A stretch of 64,000 nucleotides of DNA from Vreelandella venusta (GTDB lineage Bacteria > Pseudomonadota > Gammaproteobacteria > Pseudomonadales > Halomonadaceae). Shown piece by piece: positions 9,648 to 18,345 of this stretch; position 1 is the stretch's first letter; each line of letters opens with the position of its first letter. The position numbers and the translations under genes were made by a program. The notes under the pieces are model-generated. The model was not told the origin of the DNA and did not search any database. It saw only the letters and a list, made by a program, of their open reading frames with translations. The DNA lies in the NCBI RefSeq assembly GCF_007989605.1, contig NZ_BJUL01000003.1, forward strand, positions 248,001-312,000, in the 5' to 3' direction.

Positions 9648-10373
9648 ATGCTTTTTTACCTACGTGCTTCTACCGTCATTGTTTCGCTTCCACTGCTGTT
9701 ATTGAGCCTTCCCTTACAAGCCGCCAGCTTTTTTTCACAGGTCGCTTCTACCGCGCCACCCGGCATTTCGCCCTTGCATCATCAATTACTCCAACTAGCG
9801 CCATCGGCAACGCCAGAGGCACTGCGGCTCGCCGCTCAGTCACTTAGCTGTGCTGACCCAACCGCTGAGCGCTTAGCCGTCATTGATTACTCACTTCCGT
9901 CTACCGAGCCACGGCTTTGGGTCTTTGACCTACATCGACATAAGCTGCTGTTTGAAGAGCTGGTTTCCCATGGGCAGGGTTCAGGCGATGCGTTGGCAGA
10001 GGTCTTCTCCAATACCCCCGAAAGCCATCAATCCAGCATCGGGCTCTTTCGCACAATGAATAGTTATTATGGTCGTAATGGCTATTCATTGCGCCTGGAT
10101 GGCTTAGAGCCAGAGGTGAACGACCTCGCGTTTGAGCGAGCAATTGTGATTCATGGCGCTGACTATGTTAGCGACGACTTTATCGCCCAGACCGGTAGAC
10201 TCGGACGTAGCCACGGCTGCCCTGCCGTACGCGAAGACATCACGTATCCGCTTATCGACAGTTTAAAAGAGAACCAGTATGTCTTTGCCTACTATCCGGA
10301 TGAAGAGTGGTTAGCAACATCGCAGTTTCTGCGCTGCCCAAACGACAATGCTCGCCATCTAGCCCAACGCTGA
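9648..10373 (+). CDS. Murein L,D-transpeptidase catalytic domain protein (YkuD_2 family)
   Basis: A 241-residue exported protein. A signal peptide covers about 1-26 (IVSLPLLLLSLPLQAASFF). The catalytic motif GRSHGCPAV has Cys191 as probable nucleophile, and IVIHGADYV carries the preceding conserved His. This is the YkuD_2 family, distinct from the LdtD-type enzyme next door and lacking peptidoglycan-binding repeats. The start at 9648 is preferred because it begins the signal peptide and has AGGA about ten bases upstream; a frame from 9561 would add 29 hydrophobic residues. It is divergent from the gene at 7880-9520 and shares a 127-base promoter region with it. Confidence 0.85.
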   Translation: MLFYLRASTVIVSLPLLLLSLPLQAASFFSQVASTAPPGISPLHHQLLQLAPSATPEALRLAAQSLSCADPTAERLAVIDYSLPSTEPRLWVFDLHRHKLLFEELVSHGQGSGDALAEVFSNTPESHQSSIGLFRTMNSYYGRNGYSLRLDGLEPEVNDLAFERAIVIHGADYVSDDFIAQTGRLGRSHGCPAVREDITYPLIDSLKENQYVFAYYPDEEWLATSQFLRCPNDNARHLAQR

Positions 10374-10419
10374 TCATCTTTCTAGCAAAATTGCCGAGCG
10401 GCGAAGCTGCTCACTGTGT

Positions 10420-10446
10420 AAGACCAGCCTTTAGGCTGGTCTTTAA
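10420..10446 (+). terminator. Terminator after the YkuD_2 gene
   Basis: A perfect ten-base stem, 10420-10429 with 10434-10443 (AAGACCAGCC), and a TTTA loop. It lies 47 bases after the stop codon; the trailing T run is short. Confidence 0.75.
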
Positions 10447-10552
10447 GACTGATCCAAATACATTAAGAAACATAGACTCATAAAACACAAGAGGCTGGTT
10501 TTTATCATTAATATAAGGTAACTCCGGCAAGCACAGCAACTACCTGCAATAC

Positions 10553-10573
10553 TTTGTGACAAAACATCACAAA
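10553..10573. promoter_or_regulatory. Perfect 7-bp inverted repeat upstream of the CZB gene
   Basis: TTTGTGA at 10553-10559 and TCACAAA at 10567-10573, with seven bases between. It resembles a CRP/FNR-superfamily operator, but the spacer is one base longer than a standard CRP site. It lies about 30 bases before the CZB gene start. Confidence 0.4.
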
Positions 10574-10601
10574 ACTATTTACTATTTTGCAGGTACTGGC
10601 C

Positions 10602-11699
10602 ATGTTTGCTTTTATGCACCCGTATCAAACTATCCATCGCCTAGAGCAGGAAGTGGCAACATTGAATGCCCAACTGGATGCTGAAAAAAAGCGTCACAGC
10701 TGTCGCGCGATCAGCTTGATGACGCCAGTTGAGTCACTCAGCATGCTTCAGGCCAGGGGCGCGGACATGCTTTGCTCATTGAGCAAGGGCGTAGAAGTGC
10801 ATGCTCAGCACCTTGCTGCCGAGCAATCGACACTCACAGACACCTTCGAGCGTCTCCATAAAGCCGAGCAAAGCGCACAAACATTGCAACAACACCGCCA
10901 ACGCTGCCAGCAAACAGACACGTATTTATCGTCCCCTTTAGTGACAGAGCAAGCCTTTCACGATATACGCCAGCTGAGTGTCGAATTAGGACACAATGCA
11001 GGCCATACACAAGCGCTAGCGATTACTGCGGCTTTGGAAGTTGCCCACTTTCATGAACAACCGGCAGGCATGCCAGCGATTGTGCAGGACCTGCAGGAGT
11101 TATCAGAACACTCTCGGCAATTAGCACACCAGCTAGCGCAGTGGGTCGAGCGCACTGCATTGCAAGTCAATGAAGATGCAAAGATCCGAGATTATCAGCA
11201 GCAGGAAATAAAGGCACTCACCAGCGCTGCCCAAGCAGCAGAACAGGTCATTGAGCAGTTGATAGATCAGTCACGCCATATGTATAAGGTCATACACCAC
11301 AGTACAACCACGGCTTATTTACACGCTGCCAAACTCGAGCATGCGGTATGGAAAAGCCGCCTTTATAGTCAACTACTCTCTGCTCATCTGGAAGAGAGCT
11401 TAGAAGATCACCAGCACTGCACGCTTGGGCATTGGTACTTTATGGGTGACGGTCATCGCTATAAGCATACCGAGGCTTACAAAGCGCTGGCGGCACCCCA
11501 TAAGCGTTTTCATGAAAGCGGTTTAGAAGCTCTTAAGTTTGCCCGCCAAGGTGATCACAATGGCCAGCTTGCGGCGCTGGCTATGATGGAAGAAGCCAGC
11601 AGCCAGCTAGCGCTCCAGCTTGATAAATTGATGGAACATGCTGTTTATGAGGTTCCCCTTTCAAATGGACGCCCTTCGCCATTAGCAGATTCACCTTGA
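10602..11699 (+). CDS. Soluble chemoreceptor-derived protein with C-terminal CZB zinc-binding domain
   Basis: A 365-residue protein with no membrane segment. It has an N-terminal coiled coil (about 8-35) and long helices, including a stretch near 130-180 that lines up with the signalling tip of methyl-accepting proteins. The usual AAIEAARAGE core is replaced by AALEVAHFHEQ and the following GFAVVADEVR region by MPAIVQDLQEL, so CheA/CheW coupling is doubtful. The C-terminal chemoreceptor zinc-binding (CZB) domain is intact, with ligands H247 (KLEHAVWKSRL), C273 (HCTLGHWY), H300 and H304 (PHKRFHESG). Role: probably a cytoplasmic zinc or redox sensor. The start at 10602 is an ATG; the Shine-Dalgarno sequence is weak. 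Confidence 0.75.
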   Translation: MFAFMHPYQTIHRLEQEVATLNAQLDAEKKRHSCRAISLMTPVESLSMLQARGADMLCSLSKGVEVHAQHLAAEQSTLTDTFERLHKAEQSAQTLQQHRQRCQQTDTYLSSPLVTEQAFHDIRQLSVELGHNAGHTQALAITAALEVAHFHEQPAGMPAIVQDLQELSEHSRQLAHQLAQWVERTALQVNEDAKIRDYQQQEIKALTSAAQAAEQVIEQLIDQSRHMYKVIHHSTTTAYLHAAKLEHAVWKSRLYSQLLSAHLEESLEDHQHCTLGHWYFMGDGHRYKHTEAYKALAAPHKRFHESGLEALKFARQGDHNGQLAALAMMEEASSQLALQLDKLMEHAVYEVPLSNGRPSPLADSP

Positions 11700-11707
11700 T
11701 AGCGTGC

Positions 11708-11732
11708 TGTACGCCTGCCTAGCAGGCGTACA
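11708..11732 (+). terminator. Perfect 11-bp hairpin after the CZB gene
   Basis: TGTACGCCTGC and its exact complement around a CTA loop, nine bases past the stop codon. No T run follows directly, so it may be a transcript-end stabiliser rather than a strong terminator. Confidence 0.6.
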
Positions 11733-11804
11733 CATATCACGCCCTTTTATGCCATGCTGAGTGGGTTAACTGCGCTTTTAATCACTCACTCAGCAGGGAA
11801 AGCA

Positions 11805-12824
11805 ATGTCGCAGATCAAAAAGCTAGATCTCGCTTTACAGGGCGGTGGAGCCCACGGTGCTTATACATGGGGAGTCATCGATCGCCTACTTGAAGATGAC
11901 CGTATCGACATAGAGGGCATCAGTGGCACAAGCGCTGGCGCAATGAATGGCGTGGTCATGGCAGATGCCCTCACCCGCGGTAATAAAGAGGCAGCTCGCC
12001 AAGCGTTACACCAGTTTTGGAAAGCGGTTAGTCGAGCAGGGATGGCGAGCCCAATTCGCCGCTCACCACTTGATGTGCTTACCGGAAACTGGTCTCTCGA
12101 TCATTCACCGGGCTATGTGGCCATGGACCTTTTAAGCCGCCTGGTGTCCCCCTACCAACTGAATCCTCTCAATATTAATCCACTGCGCGACATTATTGCC
12201 GAGCATATTGATTTCGAACGTGTAAGACGTTGTGAGCAGCTTAAGCTATTTGTGACCGCCACTAACGTTCGCACCGGAAAGCAGCGCGTTTTTCGCCGCG
12301 AAGAGATGAGTGTGGATGCGGTGATGGCCTCTGCTTGCCTGCCATTTGTATTTCAAGCCGTTGAGATAGAGGGTGAAGCGTACTGGGATGGCGGTTATAT
12401 GGGTAACCCAGCACTGTTCCCTTTAATGGAAGAGTGCAGCGCCCGCGACATTCTATTGGTGCAGATTAACCCCATCAGCAGAGAAGAAATACCCACATCT
12501 GCCTCAGCCATAATGAATCGACTAAACGAAATTACCTTTAATTCCGCCCTGATTAAAGAAATACGCATGATTGCAGTGCTTAAGCGCACACTGGATGAAC
12601 AGGGTATCGAAAACTGCTATCAGCAAGCTCTGTTCCACCGTATCAGTGGCGAACAGGCGCTAGAGGACCTCTCGGTATCGAGCAAAATGAACTCAGAGTG
12701 GGCATTCCTATGTTACCTGTTTGAACAAGGGCGCGATGCCGCCGAGCGCTGGCTAGAAACTCACTTTGAGTCGATAGGTGAACGCTCAACACTGGATATT
12801 GACGCTGTTTATTTGCACGAATAA
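11805..12824 (+). CDS. Patatin-like phospholipase
   Basis: A 339-residue probable acyl hydrolase. The glycine-rich oxyanion loop QGGGAHGAY (12-20) is followed by the nucleophile elbow GTSAG with Ser43, and the dyad Asp195 sits in the DGG of YWDGGYMG. These are the full set of patatin active-site elements. There is no signal peptide, so it is probably cytoplasmic or membrane-associated. The start at 11805 has AGGGAAA seven bases upstream; a frame from 11754 would add 17 residues. The natural substrate cannot be read from the sequence. It stands alone between the CZB gene and the nitrate transporter. Confidence 0.88.
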   Translation: MSQIKKLDLALQGGGAHGAYTWGVIDRLLEDDRIDIEGISGTSAGAMNGVVMADALTRGNKEAARQALHQFWKAVSRAGMASPIRRSPLDVLTGNWSLDHSPGYVAMDLLSRLVSPYQLNPLNINPLRDIIAEHIDFERVRRCEQLKLFVTATNVRTGKQRVFRREEMSVDAVMASACLPFVFQAVEIEGEAYWDGGYMGNPALFPLMEECSARDILLVQINPISREEIPTSASAIMNRLNEITFNSALIKEIRMIAVLKRTLDEQGIENCYQQALFHRISGEQALEDLSVSSKMNSEWAFLCYLFEQGRDAAERWLETHFESIGERSTLDIDAVYLHE

Positions 12825-12858
12825 TCAGCACTGACGTGCCGCACGCCTTTGCTGCAGA

Positions 12859-12875
12859 TGCGCCACCTTGGTGCA
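12859..12875. promoter_or_regulatory. NtrC-type enhancer site upstream of the nitrate transporter
   Basis: TGCGCCACCTTGGTGCA fits the NtrC pattern TGCACCA-N3-TGGTGCA with one mismatch in the left arm. It lies about 80 bases upstream of the sigma-54 element at 12952, a usual enhancer distance. Confidence 0.65.
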
Positions 12876-12951
12876 TTACCCGCTTGCCGCAACGCTCCAC
12901 CTATCAAAAAAATAAACATAAGAAACTGATTTTAAAATTAAAATAATCTTA

Positions 12952-12967
12952 TGGCGAACTACTTGCT
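12952..12967 (+). promoter_or_regulatory. Sigma-54 promoter of narK-nasR
   Basis: TGGCGAACTACTTGCT matches TGGC-N8-TTGC, with exactly ten bases between the GG and GC pairs. Transcription would start near 12978, leaving a leader of about 148 bases before the transporter. Confidence 0.7.
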
Positions 12968-13009
12968 TAACTCTTACTGAATGATGGTAGGCGTGGACCA
13001 GGCCCAACG

Positions 13010-13092
13010 GGTACGAGTGCGTCGAACCTGCCCTTCAATGGCGAAGGCATGTTCTCGTTAACAACATAGCGCCTTTCCAAGCGCCATGTTTT
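13010..13092 (+). promoter_or_regulatory. NasR/ANTAR antitermination leader of narK-nasR
   Basis: Hairpin 2 is CCTTC-AATGGC-GAAGG (13032-13047), a hexaloop with A1 and G4 as ANTAR proteins require. Just upstream, 13010-13028 can form a weaker hairpin whose seven-base loop starts AGTGCG, also with A1 and G4 but with one A-A mismatch in the stem. A terminator-like hairpin follows at 13063-13090 (AACAT...GCGC paired with GCGC...ATGTT) and ends in TTTT. The parts and their order match the known nas leader of Klebsiella. Confidence 0.65.
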
Positions 13093-13125
13093 GACCCACT
13101 CGTATCGTGCTCTGTGAGGCCATCC

Positions 13126-14478
13126 ATGGACATTCGCAATAAAGCTAACCGCATTCGGCTATTAAACTTCTCTACCCCTCAAATGCGCGCGTTCCACTTC
13201 TCCTGGTTCGCGTTCCATATCTGTTTTTTTGGCTGGTTTGGCATCGCGCCACTGATGGCGGTGGTCCGTGAAGACTTATCACTCACCCAAACGCAAATCG
13301 GCAATACCATTATTGCCTCCGTTGCTATTACCGTTATTGTCCGCCTGCTCATTGGCGTACTGTGCGATAAAATTGGGCCTCGTAAAACCTATACCGGTTT
13401 GTTGATGCTGGGCGCTGTGCCCGTTATGGGCATAGGTTTTGCCAATAGCTTTGAGACCTTCTTACTCGCTCGGCTGGCCATCGGCGCCATCGGTGCATCC
13501 TTTGTGATCACCCAATATCACACCACGATGATGTTTGCGCCGAATGTCGTTGGCACCGCCAATGCGACCAGTGCTGGCTGGGGAAACTTGGGCGGCGGTA
13601 CGACGCAAATCCTGATGCCGTTGATCTTCTCAGGTCTACTAATGCTTGGCGTTAGTGAAACGCTAGGGTGGCGCTTGGCAATGGTGGTGCCTGGTGTCGT
13701 ACTGTTTTTTACTGGGATTGGCTATTGGCTGTTTACCCAAGATGCTCCCGATGGCAACTTTAGCGACCTGCGCGCCCGCGGCGAACTACCCGAAGCCACA
13801 GGTGAAAATAGCGCTGTACACAGCTTTCTGACCGCAGCAAAAGATATTCGCGTATGGGCGCTGTTTATTGTTTACGGGCTCTGCTTTGGCGTCGAACTAA
13901 CCATCAATAATATTGCCGCTATTTACTTCTTCGACAAATTTGATCTGACCCTGGCGACCGCTGGTTTAATCGCTGGTTTATTTGGCCTAATGAATATTTT
14001 TGCCCGTACCCTTGGCGGCGTCTTTTCAGACCTGTTCGCCAAACAAGGTGGTTTAAAAGGTCGAGTCCGCTGGCTGTTTATCGCCTTAGTATGTGAAGGA
14101 ATAGCGCTCATTGCCTTCTCACAAATGCACGTCTTAAGCCTCGCAATCGGCATCATGCTGGTCTTTAGCCTGTTTGTTCAAATGGCCGAAGGAGCAACAT
14201 TTGGCGTGGTGCCCTTTATCAATAAAAAAGCACTCGGTGCTGTTGCCGGTATCGTGGGGGCGGGTGGAAATGTCGGTGCCGTATCCGCCGCCTTTCTGTT
14301 CCGGAGTGAAAGTCTTGGTTATCAGCAAGGGCTTTTTTACCTGGGCATTACCGTATTAGTGCTTGCTTCTTGTGTACTGGTAGTACGTTTCAGCGATGCC
14401 ACAGAAGCTGAAGAAGCAACTGCCTATCGTGATGCGGTTGGCAACGATACGAACGCAGGCGCACTCTCGCTGCGTTAG
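13126..14478 (+). CDS. Nitrate/nitrite transporter, NarK/NasA-type MFS
   Basis: A 450-residue inner-membrane carrier with 12 predicted helices that brings nitrate in for assimilation. Family features: FHFSWFAFHICFFGWFGIAP in helix 1, the signature RLLIGVLCDKIGPRKTY after helix 2, and the nitrate-signature glycine-rich helices SAGWGNLGGGTTQ and GIVGAGGNVGAV. The start at 13126 is supported by GAGG eight bases upstream. It is preceded by a sigma-54 promoter and a NasR-type leader and followed 115 bases later by nasR, so it is very probably the assimilatory nitrate importer. Regulation is inferred to need nitrogen limitation and nitrate or nitrite. Confidence 0.92.
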   Translation: MDIRNKANRIRLLNFSTPQMRAFHFSWFAFHICFFGWFGIAPLMAVVREDLSLTQTQIGNTIIASVAITVIVRLLIGVLCDKIGPRKTYTGLLMLGAVPVMGIGFANSFETFLLARLAIGAIGASFVITQYHTTMMFAPNVVGTANATSAGWGNLGGGTTQILMPLIFSGLLMLGVSETLGWRLAMVVPGVVLFFTGIGYWLFTQDAPDGNFSDLRARGELPEATGENSAVHSFLTAAKDIRVWALFIVYGLCFGVELTINNIAAIYFFDKFDLTLATAGLIAGLFGLMNIFARTLGGVFSDLFAKQGGLKGRVRWLFIALVCEGIALIAFSQMHVLSLAIGIMLVFSLFVQMAEGATFGVVPFINKKALGAVAGIVGAGGNVGAVSAAFLFRSESLGYQQGLFYLGITVLVLASCVLVVRFSDATEAEEATAYRDAVGNDTNAGALSLR

Positions 14479-14485
14479 CACTCAC

Positions 14486-14560
14486 TTCCCCCTCTGGATG
14501 CTTTATCCGCGATGATGTTTTACGACATGTTTTCGCGGCACATATCGCAACAGAGGGGAA
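14486..14560 (+). promoter_or_regulatory. Three-tier stem-loop between narK and nasR
   Basis: Nested pairing: TTCCCCCTCTG (14486-14496) with CAGAGGGGAA (14551-14560, one bulged C); CCGCGA (14507-14512) with TCGCGG (14533-14538); ATGT (14515-14518) with ACAT (14525-14528). No T run follows, so it is not a simple terminator. It may set the ratio of transporter to regulator by stopping 3' decay or by processing. Confidence 0.55.
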
Positions 14561-14593
14561 TTCATCTCAGGCGGGGAGTAAAAGGAAACCACT

Positions 14594-15880
14594 ATGTCTA
14601 CAGCCCAACAACTACTCTTAACCGCCCTTCGGTGCGATATCGATAGCCTGCACCATTTAGCCACCACCTCAGAGATCGTTGGCGACATTAGCGGTTTTAT
14701 CCATGCGCTCCAACGTGAACGAGGTGCTTCGACGATTTACCTTGTCTCGCAAGGTAAACGGTTTGCCTCTCGGCGGAAGGAATTTGTACAGCATAGCCAA
14801 GAAGCCGAGACCGTTATGCGCCAGCGGCTAGAAGCACTTGCCGAAGAAGCACGACCACAGGCAGCAGCACGCTTACTTAGGCGGATCGCGGCGGTGTGGC
14901 TTGCCCTAGATGACCTAAACGCGTTACGACAAGCCATACATTCGTTTGCGATCTCTCCCGATGCGGCAACCCAAGCCTTTAACCACTTAATTAGTGGACT
15001 CCTCGCCATTGTATTTGAAGCAGCAGATACCTCAGTAGACCCGGATATCACTCGTGCACTAGTGGCTATTTTCCACCTTATGCAAGGCAAAGAACTCGCT
15101 GGGCAAGAGCGTGCCTGTGGTGCCTTTGGCTTTACTCATGGGCATTTCGACGATGCCCATCGCGAATTGATTCACCAATTAGTACGCGATCAGCAACGCT
15201 GCTTCGATACCTTTGAAGAGTTTGCCTCATCCGAGGCTGAGCTTATTTGGCTGCAGACTCTTTCGCCGCGAACACTCGATGGGATTCAGCAGCTTCGCAA
15301 TATTGCTTACCAACATGCCTGCCAACACTCTCATCAAGAAGGCCGCGTAAACAAAACACTTAGTGAAACATGGTACGACCTAACCACATTACGCATTGAT
15401 AGCATCAAAGCCGTTGAAGACACCCTAAACCACCAATTAACGGCGTTATGTCATCAAAAAATTGCTCAAGTGCATGCGACGTTAGAACAAGCTAAAACAC
15501 CTCTTAACCAGCCTACTCTTGCTCCCTGTGAACAGCTTCTTGCCTTAAGCGATACACAACCATTAGGTGAGCTGACAGCTAGTGCTTTAACCTCTCCATT
15601 AGGACGTTCACTAATTGAGCTTGCCCATGCCCAGTCGAGCCACCTTCAAGGGCTCAGTGATGAGCTGGAAAATACCCGCAAAGCCCTGCGTGAACGTAAG
15701 CTCATCGAACGCGCCAAAGGCCTCATCATGGCTCACCAGGAAATGACCGAAGAAGAGGCTTACCGTTTTTTACGTAAAACCTCGATGGATCACAGTAAAA
15801 GCATGGCCGATATGGCGCAGTCAATACTCGATCTTTCCTCTATGCTCAAACGCAAAGACGAACACACGCACCCAAGCTGA
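14594..15880 (+). CDS. nasR: Nitrate-responsive antiterminator NasR (NIT + ANTAR)
   Basis: A 428-residue RNA-binding regulator. The N-terminal NIT sensor domain (about 40-290) contains QRERGASTIYLVSQG and LMQGKELAGQERACGAFGF, both typical of nitrate/nitrite-sensing NIT domains. The C-terminal ANTAR domain (about 365-421) contains LIERAKGLIM and EEEAYRFLRK. Family knowledge: with nitrate or nitrite bound, NasR binds paired hexaloop hairpins in leaders and prevents termination. It lies behind the nitrate transporter and behind a leader it probably reads itself, so it may amplify its own synthesis. AAAGGAAA precedes the ATG. Other probable targets in the window are nasA-cobA and nasB-nirBD. Confidence 0.93.
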   Translation: MSTAQQLLLTALRCDIDSLHHLATTSEIVGDISGFIHALQRERGASTIYLVSQGKRFASRRKEFVQHSQEAETVMRQRLEALAEEARPQAAARLLRRIAAVWLALDDLNALRQAIHSFAISPDAATQAFNHLISGLLAIVFEAADTSVDPDITRALVAIFHLMQGKELAGQERACGAFGFTHGHFDDAHRELIHQLVRDQQRCFDTFEEFASSEAELIWLQTLSPRTLDGIQQLRNIAYQHACQHSHQEGRVNKTLSETWYDLTTLRIDSIKAVEDTLNHQLTALCHQKIAQVHATLEQAKTPLNQPTLAPCEQLLALSDTQPLGELTASALTSPLGRSLIELAHAQSSHLQGLSDELENTRKALRERKLIERAKGLIMAHQEMTEEEAYRFLRKTSMDHSKSMADMAQSILDLSSMLKRKDEHTHPS

Positions 15881-15956
15881 AACAGCTATTTGCAACACTG
15901 CGGGCAATTAGCCATTCTAATATCTCCCCTTCCTGAATGAGCTAGGAGCACACGCT

Positions 15957-16643
15957 ATGCAGCACCGTGTCCTAATGATCACTGGCGCCTCAAGTGGAAT
16001 TGGTGCCGCCACCGCGCGAGCAGCCTCACGTGAAGGTTATAAACTGATACTTGCCGCCCGCTCTACCGAAAAACTCACTGCACTGGCCCAGGAGCTTGGC
16101 CCAGAAAACGTGCTGGCGTGTGCGCTGGATGTCACCGACATGGCGCAACAGCAAGCAATGGTCGATCAAGCGATTGAAACATTTGGGCGCATCGATGCAG
16201 TCTTTGCCAACGCGGGGCGCGGTGGTTCTCCCGGCGGTTTTAGCGGTGCAGATCACAACGCTTGGCGTGAGATGATCCTGACCAATATTTACGGTGTAGG
16301 GTTAACGCTTCAGGCATGCCTTCCCGCGCTAAAGCGAAGCAAAGGACATGTACTATTAACCGGCTCAGCTGCTGGACGAACGACGATTCCAGGCTCGATG
16401 TACAGCGCCACAAAATGGGCAGTGACAGGTATAGGCTATAACTTGCGTGAAGAGCTACGCGGAACGGGCATGCGCGTCACCTTGATTGAACCGGGCATGG
16501 TGGATACCCCTTTCTTTGATAAGTCACCAGAGCATGCGCTTGAAGATCGCGATATTGCCAACGCCGTGATTTATGCACTTTCTCAACCACCACACGTCGA
16601 TGTGAACGAGATTTTAATTCGGCCAACGCCACCCACTGATTAA
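15957..16643 (+). CDS. Short-chain dehydrogenase/reductase (classical SDR)
   Basis: A 228-residue NAD(P)-dependent oxidoreductase. It has the cofactor loop TGASSGIG at 9-16, NAG near 85, catalytic Ser137 in LLTGSAAG, and Y149-SAT-K153. An Arg two residues after the AAR of the second strand suggests a preference for NADP, though this is only an inference. The C-terminus (VNEILIRPTPPTD) is close to YdfG-like members. Substrate unknown. A Shine-Dalgarno sequence AGGAG lies upstream. It is separated by 76 bases from nasR and may be read with it or alone. Confidence 0.88.
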   Translation: MQHRVLMITGASSGIGAATARAASREGYKLILAARSTEKLTALAQELGPENVLACALDVTDMAQQQAMVDQAIETFGRIDAVFANAGRGGSPGGFSGADHNAWREMILTNIYGVGLTLQACLPALKRSKGHVLLTGSAAGRTTIPGSMYSATKWAVTGIGYNLREELRGTGMRVTLIEPGMVDTPFFDKSPEHALEDRDIANAVIYALSQPPHVDVNEILIRPTPPTD

Positions 16644-16776
16644 GCGACACTACGAACGGGCAATAATGGCACCTTGCATTTCTTCTTACCTGCCCACATA
16701 ACACTGGAATACCTAGCGTGCTAATAAATCACGCCGTAAATTGAGCCGCCCATACGCTTTTTAATGCAGGTGCCCC

Positions 16777-17769
16777 ATGAGCCAACTCGCTAATACCGCC
16801 CTTTCCGTGCTCGACTTAGCACCGATTCGTCAAGGTGGTAGCGCTGAAGAAACATTTCGCAACAGCGTGTCCCTAGCGCAACGGACAGAACAGCTCGGCT
16901 ATACGCGTTACTGGCTGGCTGAACACCACAACATTGCCGGCATCGCTAGCGCAGCAACGACCGTATTAATTGGTCATGTTGCTGGGCAAACCTCCACGAT
17001 ACGCGTGGGCAGCGGCGGCATTATGCTACCTAACCATCCGCCCTTGGTGATTGCCGAGCAGTTCGGCACCTTAGAAACACTTTACCCAGGCCGGATTGAT
17101 CTAGGACTGGGCCGTGCGCCCGGCTCAGATGGCGCCACCATGCAGGCGATGCGCCGCAATGCACAGGCGGGCGTCGATGACTTTCCGCAGCTGCTAAATG
17201 AGCTGCAAAGCTACTTAACGGATGCAGACCCTCAGCAGCGTGTGAAAGCCGTCCCTGGACAAGGCACCCACGTACCTATCTGGCTACTCGGTTCTAGTGG
17301 CTATAGTGCTCAACTAGCCGCAAAACTCGGGCTCCCCTTTGCGTTTGCGGCCCAGTTTGCGCCGGGATACTTATTCGAAGCGTTGCGGCTTTATCGTGAT
17401 AACTTCCGGCCGTCGGAGCACTTAGATAAACCCCATGCCATGGTAGGGTTACCCGTTATCGCTGCTGAAAATGATGCCATGGCGCATTACTTAGCAACGA
17501 CCTCCCAGCAGAAATTTCTTAGCCTTATTCGAGGCAAGCCGACCCAGTCGCTGCCCCCGGTTGAGCAGATGGACTGGTCGCCGATGGAGCGCTCCCAAGT
17601 AAGCCAGTTCCTAGGTGCCGCCATCATTGGCGGGCCCGATACGGTCAAAGCTGAGCTAGAGGCCTTTCAAGCGCGTACTGGCGCTGACGAGTTAATGATC
17701 AATAGCGACTTTTATGATCATGCCGACCGCTTGCGTAGCTATGAAATCGTGGCTGACGTCGCTCGATAA
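16777..17769 (+). CDS. LLM-class flavin-dependent oxidoreductase (luciferase-like, YhbW type)
   Basis: A 330-residue TIM-barrel flavoenzyme of the bacterial-luciferase fold. The start [20 protein letters not shown], the YWLAEHHN segment, [20 protein letters not shown] and [11 protein letters not shown] are all typical of the MsnO8/YhbW branch, which works with FMNH2. The substrate is unknown. It is followed 23 bases later by a GNAT acetyltransferase on the same strand, probably in one transcript. It has no relation to light production in this context. Confidence 0.9.
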   Translation: MSQLANTALSVLDLAPIRQGGSAEETFRNSVSLAQRTEQLGYTRYWLAEHHNIAGIASAATTVLIGHVAGQTSTIRVGSGGIMLPNHPPLVIAEQFGTLETLYPGRIDLGLGRAPGSDGATMQAMRRNAQAGVDDFPQLLNELQSYLTDADPQQRVKAVPGQGTHVPIWLLGSSGYSAQLAAKLGLPFAFAAQFAPGYLFEALRLYRDNFRPSEHLDKPHAMVGLPVIAAENDAMAHYLATTSQQKFLSLIRGKPTQSLPPVEQMDWSPMERSQVSQFLGAAIIGGPDTVKAELEAFQARTGADELMINSDFYDHADRLRSYEIVADVAR

Positions 17770-17792
17770 CTTATTAATGAAACGCCAAAACT

Positions 17793-18287
17793 ATGACCAC
17801 ACTTAGCTTTACACCTATGACGCAAGAGGACTTCACGGTCTTCTGGCCTACTTTTCAGTCCATCGTTAGTGCTCAAGAAACGTACGCTATCGATCCTGAC
17901 ATTACCTTTGCAGCAGCTTATAGATTGTGGTGCCAGCAGCCCAAAGCGTCATTTGCGGTAAAAGATACTCAAGGCGAGTTACTGGGTTCTTACTATCTAA
18001 AAGCCAACGCTGCAGGCCCTGGCCAACACATTTGCAACTGCGGCTATATGGTAACGCCTGCTGCTAGGGGGAAAGGTGTCGCCCGCCAGATGTGCGAACA
18101 CTCGCAGCAGGTAGCACGTCAACATGGCTTTGAAGCGATGCAATTTAATGCCGTGGTGGCCACAAACCAAGTGGCCGTCGCCCTGTGGCAACGGCTAGGG
18201 TTCGCGATTGTCGGCACGATTCCTAACGCCTATCGGCACGCATCCCTGGGGTTAGTCGATAGCTACGTGATGTACAAAGCGCTATAG
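17793..18287 (+). CDS. GNAT-family N-acetyltransferase
   Basis: A 164-residue acetyl-CoA-dependent transferase. The acetyl-CoA-binding region is visible as YMVTPAARGKGVARQMCEH (about 87-105), followed by the motif B segment AVALWQRLGFAIVGTIPNAY. The substrate cannot be read. It lies 23 bases behind the flavin-dependent oxidoreductase and probably shares its transcript. It converges on the DUF1415 gene. Confidence 0.88.
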   Translation: MTTLSFTPMTQEDFTVFWPTFQSIVSAQETYAIDPDITFAAAYRLWCQQPKASFAVKDTQGELLGSYYLKANAAGPGQHICNCGYMVTPAARGKGVARQMCEHSQQVARQHGFEAMQFNAVVATNQVAVALWQRLGFAIVGTIPNAYRHASLGLVDSYVMYKAL

Positions 18288-18345
18288 TGACCACTTAATA
18301 ACCAGGCACGCTTTATTGGTAGGACATCATAGAGAGATCACCGGG

